NCBI GenBank assembly: GCA_964343305.1 | Contig: CAYFJO010000321.1 | Location: 1 to 12,510 of the forward strand | Length of the DNA stretch: 12,510 nucleotides | Reading direction: 5' to 3' | Source of the DNA: CAYFJO01 sp964343305 | Lineage (GTDB): Bacteria > Planctomycetota > Planctomycetia > Pirellulales > Pirellulaceae | Part shown: piece after piece, positions 6,445-12,510 of the stretch | Layout of the letters: each line of letters starts with the position of its first letter | Position numbering within the stretch: position 1 is the stretch's first letter | The notes under the pieces: model-generated | Told to the model about the DNA's origin: nothing | Databases searched by the model: none | The model's input: the letters and a program-made list of their open reading frames with translations, nothing else | Program-made: the position numbers and the translations under genes

Positions 6445-8457
6445 TTAGTGGTTGCTGTTGATTAACTCTTCAAAGTCGCCTTCGCTAATCACGGTGACAC
6501 CTAACTGATTCGCCTTGTCGAGTTTGCTTCCTGCCTTTTCACCGGCGACGAGATAGTCGGTTTTCTTAGTAACGCTCGAAGTCGGTTTGCCACCGTGTTG
6601 TTTGATCAGGTCGTGGATTTCGTCGCGCGTGTATTTACTCAGCGTTCCCGTGACTACAAACGTCTTTCCAGTGAGCGAGTCGCCTGCAACAGTTTGTTGT
6701 TCGGCGGTCATTTCGACGCCTTGTAATTGCAGATCTTCGATCGTGGCCTGGCCGTACTCGCTGTGAAGAAAACCGTGCACGCTTTCGGCGATGATGTCGC
6801 CAATTTCGTTGATTTCGCTGAGTTGGTCGACCGTGGCGGCCATGAGGTTTTCGACCGAGCCGAAATGGCTGGCTAAGACGCCGGCCACGTTCGTGCCGAC
6901 GTGGCGGATCGACAGGGCGTTCAAGAGTCGGGCCAGACCTCGCTGGCGGCTGGCCAAGACGCCGGCAAGAAGATTGTCGGCAGACTTCTCACCCATGCGT
7001 TCCAAGCCAAGCAACTCGTCGCGGTGGTCCTTCAATTGATAGAGATCACCGTAGGACTTCACCAAATCGGCTGTGACCAGTTGATCGACGAGTTTGTCGC
7101 CCAGACCTTCGATGTCCATTGCGTTGCGGCTGGCGAAATAGCGGATGCGTTCCTTGACCTGGGCCGGGCAATCGAGATTGGTGCAGCGGATGTAAACGCC
7201 GCCTTCGTCTTTGACCAAATCGGTTTTGCACTCCGGGCACTTCTTTGGAAACTTGAATTTGCGCAGCGGCGATTTTCGCTCGTGTTTTTCCACGCGAACA
7301 ATGTGCGGAATGATGCGGCCTGCTTTTTCGACCACGACGATATCGCCAACGCGGACGTCCTTGCGCTGGATTTCGTCGGCATTGTGAAGGCTGGCCCGGC
7401 TGACGATCGTGCGGTCCAATTCGACGGGTTCGAGTTCGGCCACGGGGGTGATCGCGCCGGTCTTGCCAACCTGGACTCGAATCTCGTTCAAACGGGTCGT
7501 CGCTTCCCACTTTTCCCACTTGTAGGCGATCAGCCAGCGTGGACTTTTGGACGTGTTGCCGAGCTGTTCGCGCTGGTCGAAACGGTTGGCTTTAATTACC
7601 AAACCGTCAACTTCGAAATCGAGGTCGTGCAACTCCTTGTTTAGTTTCTCGCAGTGTTCGATCGTTGCGTCGATGTTGGGGAACGACTCGACTCGCGGGG
7701 TCGGAGGCAAACCATAGCTGCCGATCGAGTCCAGGAACTCGATATGGTTGGTCGATTTCAATCCCTCGCAGTATCCCACGCCGTGGCAGAACATCCGCAG
7801 GTTTCGTTCGGCACAGATGCGCGGATCGAGCATTGTGATCGCTCCCGACGTGACGTTGCGAGGATTGGCGAACAGCGGCTCGCCCTTCTTCGTCTGGCGC
7901 TCGTTGAGTTCGACCAACGTGGAATTGGTCATGTAGATTTCACCGCGCACTTCCAAAACGGGCGGGACATCATTGCCAATTAGCTTCAATGGAATATCGC
8001 CGATCGTGCGGGCATTGTGAGTGATGTCGCTGCCGGTTTTGCCGTTGCCGCGCGTCAATGCCTGGACCAAAACACCGTCTTCGTAGGTCAGTGAGGCGGC
8101 GGCTCCGTCGATCTTCAATTCGACCACGTATTCGACCGGCGCGCCGTCCAGAAGTTTCAACGTTCGCTCGTCCCATTTGCGAATTTCTTCGATGCTGTAC
8201 GTATTGTCGATCGACAGCATCGGTAAGCGATGAGCGACCTCGGGTAGATGATCGACCGGTTGTTCGCCAACTCGTTGCGTGGGGCTGTCCGGCGTGACAA
8301 GATCTGGATTCTCCGCTTCGAGCTTTTTCAACTCGGTCATCAACTTGTCGTACGCCGTATCGCTGACTTCCGGCGCGGCTTCGACGTAGTATTTTCGATC
8401 GTGGTGACGAATTTCGTCGCGCAGATGATCGATTCGCTGTGCAACATTCTGGCTCAC
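6445..8457 (-). CDS. ligA: NAD-dependent DNA ligase LigA
   Basis: LigA seals nicks in replication and repair, using NAD+ to adenylate its active-site lysine. The 670-residue protein has the full domain order. The N-terminal NMN-binding Ia region (HHDRKYY, about 18-24) is followed by the adenylation domain with the K115-I-D-G nucleophile motif and SRASLHNADEI in the OB region (353-363). Then come a four-cysteine zinc finger (C407, C410, C425, C430), a helix-hairpin-helix region (about 440-570) and a C-terminal BRCT domain (about 593-668, TGKTFVVTGTLS). Length is typical (E. coli 671). The start codon is GTG at 8457-8455, overlapping the TGA of the upstream membrane gene by four bases (GTGA), so it is probably translationally coupled. 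Confidence 0.98.
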   Translation of the reverse strand: MSQNVAQRIDHLRDEIRHHDRKYYVEAAPEVSDTAYDKLMTELKKLEAENPDLVTPDSPTQRVGEQPVDHLPEVAHRLPMLSIDNTYSIEEIRKWDERTLKLLDGAPVEYVVELKIDGAAASLTYEDGVLVQALTRGNGKTGSDITHNARTIGDIPLKLIGNDVPPVLEVRGEIYMTNSTLVELNERQTKKGEPLFANPRNVTSGAITMLDPRICAERNLRMFCHGVGYCEGLKSTNHIEFLDSIGSYGLPPTPRVESFPNIDATIEHCEKLNKELHDLDFEVDGLVIKANRFDQREQLGNTSKSPRWLIAYKWEKWEATTRLNEIRVQVGKTGAITPVAELEPVELDRTIVSRASLHNADEIQRKDVRVGDIVVVEKAGRIIPHIVRVEKHERKSPLRKFKFPKKCPECKTDLVKDEGGVYIRCTNLDCPAQVKERIRYFASRNAMDIEGLGDKLVDQLVTADLVKSYGDLYQLKDHRDELLGLERMGEKSADNLLAGVLASRQRGLARLLNALSIRHVGTNVAGVLASHFGSVENLMAATVDQLSEINEIGDIIAESVHGFLHSEYGQATIEDLQLQGVEMTAEQQTVAGDSLTGKTFVVTGTLSKYTRDEIHDLIKQHGGKPTSSVTKKTDYLVAGEKAGSKLDKANQLGVTVISEGDFEELINSNH

Positions 8458-9035
8458 GCGTCACTCAACTCCACTTGCAACGGAAGGTGATCGGCAAAAC
8501 GTACGCCCATCGTGCGTTGTCCCCGCGCCAAACCGTAAACCAAAAATGGCGGCCACAAGAAATGAACCATCTGCACGACTTGAAAGACTTGCCAGCGGAT
8601 AGCGGGATTTTGGGCGGGGATGACCAACGTCCAGATCAGACCTGACACGAGTAGGATGGCCAATGGGACGACGATCAGCACCAGAATACTCATGGCGATG
8701 CGAAATCCTCTCAGCGTCGGCCCTGGGTCGACTAGCGTCTCCAATCGTACGCCGCCGGAAGCGCCGCTCAGCCGCGCGGCAATGTCCATTTTCCTAAATC
8801 GGAAACTCACCGCGTTGTCCAGCCGGTTGGTGACGTGTACGGCGGGATTGTCGGCGATCGTTTTGAGAATCGACTTAATCGCCTGATCGATCGACACGCC
8901 TTTGATGATGTGCTCTTTACTGATGGACTGCGACAAGGTGTTAAGGTGCAAATAGCAACGGAAGCCGATGTACCAAGTGATCGCACCAAGGCTGGCCACG
9001 ACGATCACAATGATTCGTGCGATTTGTTCAGTCAT
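8454..9035 (-). CDS. Uncharacterised membrane protein upstream of ligA
   Basis: A 193-residue protein read from the ATG at 9035-9033 (MTEQIARIIVIVVASLGAIT). It has an N-terminal membrane helix (about 6-27), a soluble middle with a possible alpha-beta domain (about 40-107) and two more hydrophobic segments (about 112-140 and 155-170). I recognise no family. The frame stays open upstream as far as the assembly gap, but the segment before this Met is encoded by a palindrome and does not look like protein, so the short start is preferred. It overlaps ligA by four bases, which suggests a shared transcript. No Shine-Dalgarno site is visible. Confidence 0.75.
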   Translation of the reverse strand: MTEQIARIIVIVVASLGAITWYIGFRCYLHLNTLSQSISKEHIIKGVSIDQAIKSILKTIADNPAVHVTNRLDNAVSFRFRKMDIAARLSGASGGVRLETLVDPGPTLRGFRIAMSILVLIVVPLAILLVSGLIWTLVIPAQNPAIRWQVFQVVQMVHFLWPPFLVYGLARGQRTMGVRFADHLPLQVELSDA

Positions 9036-9053
9036 AGGACTAGCTGAGCAGTG

Positions 9054-9074
9054 GGCCGGATTGACAATCCGGCC
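9054..9074. repeat. Perfect 9-bp hairpin upstream of the membrane gene
   Basis: GGCCGGATT (9054-9062) and AATCCGGCC (9066-9074) pair perfectly around a GAC loop, ending 19 bases before the ATG at 9035. No T-run follows on either strand. It resembles the CCGGATTGA-type arms of the palindromes at 11586-11634 and is probably an intergenic REP-like repeat. Confidence 0.6.
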
Positions 9075-9113
9075 AGATGTCATTGCGGAAGAACTAATAG
9101 GATCTAAATATGC

Positions 9114-9213
9114 NNNNNNNNNNNNNNNNNNNNNNNNNNNNNNNNNNNNNNNNNNNNNNNNNNNNNNNNNNNNNNNNNNNNNNNNNNNNNNNNNNNNNNN
9201 NNNNNNNNNNNNN
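9114..9213. other. Assembly gap (100 N)
   Basis: Exactly 100 N, the usual placeholder for a scaffold join of unknown size. The intergenic stretch around it (9036-9314) holds only the palindrome on one side and an inverted repeat on the other. True content is unknown and could be much longer than 100 bases. Confidence 0.97.
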
Positions 9214-9278
9214 ATTTTTCTGTCAGAAATCCATCCCGCCAATTTTGATCGGACAGAAAGATAAGGGGACAGAAAAAT
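9214..9278. repeat. Inverted repeats of the GGGGACAGAAAAAT type beside the gap
   Basis: ATTTTTCTGTC (9214-9224) is the exact reverse complement of GACAGAAAAAT (9268-9278). A further copy of the core, GGACAGAAAG, lies at 9251-9260, and GGGGACAGAAAAAT occupies 9265-9278. Such GGGGACAGA motifs commonly flank REP-associated tyrosine transposase (IS200-like) loci. That association is from general knowledge; no transposase is visible here. Confidence 0.6.
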
Positions 9279-9314
9279 GAAGTAAGTTGCAGCCACGAGC
9301 AGCGTCATTCTACT

Positions 9315-11477
9315 TCAATATCTTAATTTGCAAACTACATTTTCGATGATCTGGTAACCCAAATCCTCTTGCATCGTCATGATCGACTCAGGGTGAAACT
9401 GCACCGCCGCGATGGGCAACTGCTTGTGCTCGATCCCCATCACCACATCATCATCGCTCATGGCCGTCACCATCAACTCTTTCGGCATGCTGTCCTGCGT
9501 CGCGAACAAAGAATGATACCGACCGACGGCAAAATCGGTCGCACCTTCTGGGAAAATTCGACCACGTTCGAGGATGCGAACGTCGGATGACTTTCCATGC
9601 ATCGGCTCGGACAGTGTGCCAAGTTCGCCGCCAAAACACTGCACGATGCCCTGCAATCCCAGGCAGACGCCAAACACGGGGACACGCTTCTCGATCGCCA
9701 CCTCGACCAGCATCTGGATAGGATACTCGGAAGGATGGCCCGGGCCAGGTGACAGCACCAGCAGGTCTGACGCATATTTCTCAACGTACTCAACGAGGTT
9801 CTCCTTGACGAAACTGTGACGCAGCGTCACCACTTCGGCACCTGTTTGCCCGAAGTAGTTCGACAAGGTGTGAACGAACGAGTCGTCGAAATCGACTAAC
9901 AAGATCCGCTTGCCCTCACCCGGCCGTGGTCTCGACGTGGCACTCGCTGGTCGGGGCGACGTTGCTTCCTCGTCCAAAATCTTCAAGAACGCCGACGCTT
10001 TGACTTCGGTTTCTTCCTCTTCGCTGACGGGATCAGAGTCGAACAAAACCGTCGCGCCGGCGCGAACGTTGGCGATGCCTTGGCAGACGTGAATGGTCCG
10101 TAGTGTTAAACCGGTGTTGACGTTGCCATTGAAGTGGACCGAGCCGATGGCCCCGCCATACCAGAATCGCGAGCTTTGTTCGTGTTGTTCGATAAACTTG
10201 ATCGCTTTCATTTTTGGGGCGCCAGTCACCGTCACGGCCCACATGTGCGACAAAAAGGCGTCCAGCCCGTCGAACTCGTCCTTCAACGCGCCTTCGACAT
10301 GATCGACCGTGTGGATGACGCGCGAATACAGTTCAATCTGTCGCCGGCCGAGAACTTTTACCGTGCCGGGCTTGCACACCCGCGATTTGTCGTTGCGATC
10401 GACGTCTGTGCACATCGTCAGCTCGGCCAGATCCTTCGACGAATTCAGAAGTTCGCGAATCTGGTGGGAATCTTCGATCGGATCTTGCCCGCGGGCGATC
10501 GTGCCGGAAATCGGACAAGTCTCGACGCGGCTGCCTTCGACGCGGACATACATTTCGGGCGAAGCACCGATCAAATACTCCTCGCTGCCCAAATTCATAA
10601 AGATGCCGTAAGGAGCAGGATTCTGGGTACGCAACTTTCGCGAGATATCGGATGGGCGCAACTTGCACTGACGAAAAAACGTGTGGCTCGGCACGACTTC
10701 AAACAGGTTGCCACGAATGAAGTAGTCCTTTGCTTTTTTGACAACTTCCGCGTACTGATTCTTTTCCAACTCGCGTTGTTCAACCGCGCCATCGTGCGAG
10801 GCGAACGGCTGCCGCGAACCGGAACGCGCCATGTCTTGGGTCGATTGGCCGTTGAACGAAAAGTCGTATTGAAATCGCTGCGACAAATTTTCCGCGTGAT
10901 CGATGACGACAACCTCGTCCGGCAGGTACAACACCAAATCGGCTTGCTTCTCGTCGCGCGACAGCGAAAGCTTGATGCTCTCAAACTGAAACACCAGGTC
11001 GTAGCCATACGCGCCGTACAAACCCAGGAACCGATCTTCGTCGCTGGAAAACAGCTCGATGATCATTCGCAACAGCGAAAAAATCGACGGCTGTTTACTC
11101 CGTTCTTCTTCGGAAAAAAACGCGTCCGACCGAATAATGCCCCCCGTGATCTGGTCGCTGGAAAACCGCAGATCTTTGTAGAACGAATCCTGGACGAAGT
11201 TTTCCGAGATGAACGACAACAACACCTGGCCGCGGTCGTTAAGTGCGCGGATCGCAAACTCGTCGTCCTTGGTCCGCAGTTCCAGTGGCGGGTTCACAAA
11301 GCCGATGTCCCAGCGGGAATAGCGGCCGGGATACTCGTAGTTCGACGTCAGCAAAACGCCCTTTTGCTCGTCCAACGCGGCAACGATTCCTTCGACCGCG
11401 GGCGGGCCATCAATCGCCTTGTCAAGGCGACGAATCTCTAACCCATTTTTCGTGGTATAGGTATGTACGAGTTCCAT
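9315..11477 (-). CDS. trpEG: Fused anthranilate synthase, TrpE and TrpG domains
   Basis: The enzyme converts chorismate and glutamine to anthranilate, the first step of tryptophan synthesis. Of 720 residues, about 1-505 are the TrpE chorismate-binding part. It has an N-terminal regulatory region, QNPAPYGIFMNL (285-296), GASPEMYVRVEG (304-315), CPISGTIARG (321-330), DVDRNDKSRVC (358-368), VTGAPKMKAIKFIE (417-430) and the GGAIGSVHFNG block (441-451). A Pro/Arg-rich linker (506-523) leads to the TrpG glutamine amidotransferase, with SPGPGHPSEYP (576-586), nucleophile C605 (VFGVCLGLQG), and H695 and E697 (FHPES). NPAPY favours tryptophan over aminodeoxychorismate synthesis; a PhzE-like role is less likely. 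One-chain TrpE(G) proteins are known from rhizobia and others. No other trp gene is adjacent, and the short upstream leader shows no Trp codon cluster. Confidence 0.96.
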   Translation of the reverse strand: MELVHTYTTKNGLEIRRLDKAIDGPPAVEGIVAALDEQKGVLLTSNYEYPGRYSRWDIGFVNPPLELRTKDDEFAIRALNDRGQVLLSFISENFVQDSFYKDLRFSSDQITGGIIRSDAFFSEEERSKQPSIFSLLRMIIELFSSDEDRFLGLYGAYGYDLVFQFESIKLSLSRDEKQADLVLYLPDEVVVIDHAENLSQRFQYDFSFNGQSTQDMARSGSRQPFASHDGAVEQRELEKNQYAEVVKKAKDYFIRGNLFEVVPSHTFFRQCKLRPSDISRKLRTQNPAPYGIFMNLGSEEYLIGASPEMYVRVEGSRVETCPISGTIARGQDPIEDSHQIRELLNSSKDLAELTMCTDVDRNDKSRVCKPGTVKVLGRRQIELYSRVIHTVDHVEGALKDEFDGLDAFLSHMWAVTVTGAPKMKAIKFIEQHEQSSRFWYGGAIGSVHFNGNVNTGLTLRTIHVCQGIANVRAGATVLFDSDPVSEEEETEVKASAFLKILDEEATSPRPASATSRPRPGEGKRILLVDFDDSFVHTLSNYFGQTGAEVVTLRHSFVKENLVEYVEKYASDLLVLSPGPGHPSEYPIQMLVEVAIEKRVPVFGVCLGLQGIVQCFGGELGTLSEPMHGKSSDVRILERGRIFPEGATDFAVGRYHSLFATQDSMPKELMVTAMSDDDVVMGIEHKQLPIAAVQFHPESIMTMQEDLGYQIIENVVCKLRY

Positions 11478-11585
11478 CGGAAAGAATTCACTCCGCGAGT
11501 CGCTTGGTCATTCTTCGATTGTAGCCGCTAGAAATTTATTTGTTAGATCACTCGTTCAGCGCCGCGGCAGAGTCGCAACCAAAAT

Positions 11586-11634
11586 ATAGGACGGAATTCC
11601 ATTCCGTCCGGACGGATTGAAAGATCCGTCCTAT
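11586..11634. repeat. Double palindromic (BIME/REP-like) element
   Basis: Two hairpins stand side by side: GGACGGAAT (11589-11597) with ATTCCGTCC (11601-11609), and GGACGGAT (11610-11617) with ATCCGTCC (11624-11631). The whole unit is also an inverted repeat, with ATAGGACGGA at 11586-11595 matching TCCGTCCTAT at 11625-11634. It lies between the FKBP gene stop and the trpEG start, both on the minus strand. No T-run follows, so it is probably a repeat family member rather than a classical terminator. Confidence 0.75.
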
Positions 11635-11744
11635 CAGAAATGCGCGCGAGAATGCAGAAATACGCCGACGAGCAGAACGACATCCTGGCCGATGGCCGCG
11701 AAGCCAAGTTGACGTCCAAACAAGAAGCTCGCGCGATACGATCG

Positions 11745-12510
11745 TTAGTTTTCGATCGACAGCAACTCGACCTCAAACTTCAGCAGTGAGTTGGGACCGA
11801 TCTTATCGCCCGAACCCGACTCGCCGTAGGCAAGGTCTGGCGGGATGTACAATTCCCACTTGCCACCGGGCTTCATCAATTGAAGAGCTTCCGTCCACCC
11901 TTTGATGACTTGGTCAACGCCGAATTCCGTGCCCCCTTCTGGAGATTCATCAAAGACGGTGCCGTCGAGCAAAGAGCCCTTGTAGTTCACTTTTACCCGG
12001 CTGGTTGCTTTGGGCGATTCGCCCTTTCCCGCTTTGATGACTTTGTACTGCAGACCACTGTCGGTCGTTTTGACGCCTTCTTTCGATTTGTTCTCGGCGA
12101 GGAATTCGTCGGCTGCTTTCTGATTGGCCGCGCCCGCTTCGTCTTTGTCTTCGTCTTCTTCTTTTTCCTTCTCTTTGACTAGATCGGCTCGGCTAAGTTG
12201 CAAGTTCTCGAGACTTTCCGCGGAAATGACATAGTACCAATCGCCAAAGCGCTCATTTAGTTCCTCGACCTTCTCCTTGCCGTTGGCAATGTTTCCTTCA
12301 TATTCCTTTAAGTCCTCTTCGTACGCCTCCATATCCGACTCATACGATTTGAGGTCGTCCTCGTATTGCTTCAATGCTTCCTCGTAGAGGGTCTGTGGGT
12401 CCTTTTCTTTTTCCTCCTCACTGTCTTCTTTGGACTCCGAGTCATCCGAATCTGTGTCATCCGAATCTGTGTCATCCGAATCTGTGTCATCCGAATCTGT
12501 GTCATCCGAA
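11745..12510 (-). CDS. FKBP-type peptidyl-prolyl isomerase with acidic repetitive N-terminus (partial)
   Basis: The frame is open from the window edge to TAA at 11747-11745, so the N-terminus is missing; 254 residues are visible. The last 87 or so form an FKBP domain with VKVNYKGSLLDGTVFDESPE, VDQVIKGWTEALQLMKPGGK, IPPDLAYGE and LLKFEVELLSIE. The core binding-pocket residues (Y, F-D, V-I, W, Y) are present, so activity in cis-trans proline isomerisation is likely. Before it come SDDTD repeats, a Lys/Glu stretch, five heptads starting Tyr-Glu (for example YEDDLKS and YEEDLKE), a WYYVIS segment and a highly charged linker. A TTG inside the heptads could be mistaken for the start, but the same frame continues upstream with the same character. 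Location cannot be told without the N-terminus; related FKBPs such as FkpA and Mip are exported. Confidence 0.93.
   Translation of the reverse strand, partial: SDDTDSDDTDSDDTDSDDTDSDDSESKEDSEEEKEKDPQTLYEEALKQYEDDLKSYESDMEAYEEDLKEYEGNIANGKEKVEELNERFGDWYYVISAESLENLQLSRADLVKEKEKEEDEDKDEAGAANQKAADEFLAENKSKEGVKTTDSGLQYKVIKAGKGESPKATSRVKVNYKGSLLDGTVFDESPEGGTEFGVDQVIKGWTEALQLMKPGGKWELYIPPDLAYGESGSGDKIGPNSLLKFEVELLSIEN
12442..12510. repeat. 15-bp tandem repeat within the FKBP gene
   Basis: The unit TCATCCGAATCTGTG occurs four times in full from 12442 and continues for nine more bases to the window edge, 4.6 copies with no mismatch. On the minus strand it encodes Ser-Asp-Asp-Thr-Asp pentapeptides in the FKBP reading frame. 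The array may extend beyond the window. Confidence 0.95.

Noticed and set aside
6901..7644. Plus-strand open frame (247 codons) opposite ligA
   Set aside because: It lies entirely within the conserved ligA coding region on the other strand and has no family resemblance.
8454..9308. Extended reading frame through the N gap to 9308
   Set aside because: The gap length is a placeholder, so the frame across it has no meaning, and the segment just upstream of the ATG at 9035 is encoded by a palindrome.
10134..11441. Long plus-strand open frame (435 codons) opposite trpEG
   Set aside because: It is antisense to a confidently assigned fused anthranilate synthase. Its product shows no recognisable domain, and such frames are common opposite genes with biased codon use.
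11478..11580. Trp leader peptide/attenuator before trpEG
   Set aside because: The only short frame there (MTKRLAE) has no tryptophan codons, and no terminator/antiterminator pair is evident.
12442..12510. CRISPR-like regular repeat
   Set aside because: The units are 15 bp with no spacers and keep the FKBP reading frame, so this is a coding tandem repeat.

Overview
The window most likely comes from a planctomycete of the Pirellulaceae type. That is an inference from gene content and style: an FlbD-MotA-MotB-FliL-FliN motility cluster, a sialidase-like/peroxiredoxin fusion, a DUF4058 protein, a fused TrpE-TrpG, few strong Shine-Dalgarno sites and many small intergenic palindromes. No rRNA or other taxonomic marker is present. 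A run of 100 N at 9114-9213 marks a draft scaffold join.

Layout. (1) 1-3445, minus strand: a motility operon read from right to left as flbD, motA, motB, fliL, fliN and the first 72 codons of a signal-peptide protein in the usual fliO position. It encodes the stator, its FliL partner and a switch/C-ring component, with small repeats between genes. (2) 3633-5270, plus strand: one long gene for an exported BNR/Asp-box sialidase-like protein fused to a peroxiredoxin. Its frame is interrupted by one TGA exactly where the peroxidatic cysteine should be. The protein resumes in frame for 106 codons to TAA, and a two-stem hairpin with a CGUGA loop starts just after the TGA. I read this as a selenocysteine codon with a bacterial SECIS. 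A rho-independent terminator follows. (3) 5357-9035, minus strand: a DUF4058 protein, a 68-residue membrane protein, NAD-dependent DNA ligase (ligA) and a membrane protein whose stop overlaps the ligA GTG start. (4) 9036-9314: a perfect hairpin, the assembly gap and GGGGACAGAAAAAT-type inverted repeats that suggest a repeated or mobile element collapsed in the gap. (5) 9315-11477, minus strand: fused anthranilate synthase TrpE-TrpG. (6) 11478-11744: a double palindromic repeat. (7) 11745 to the window end, minus strand: an FKBP-type prolyl isomerase with a very acidic, repetitive N-terminal part that runs off the edge.

The main discovery is the selenocysteine peroxiredoxin fusion. TGA serves as a normal stop in several neighbouring genes (motB, flbD, trpEG and the gene upstream of ligA), so a changed genetic code is not the explanation. 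The four classic peroxiredoxin active-site positions (Pro, Thr, Cys/Sec, Arg) are all accounted for. Secondary points of interest are three FliM-like EIDALL motifs in the FliN N-terminus, a 131-bp inverted-repeat element between motA and motB, and the Tyr-heptad/acidic-repeat FKBP.
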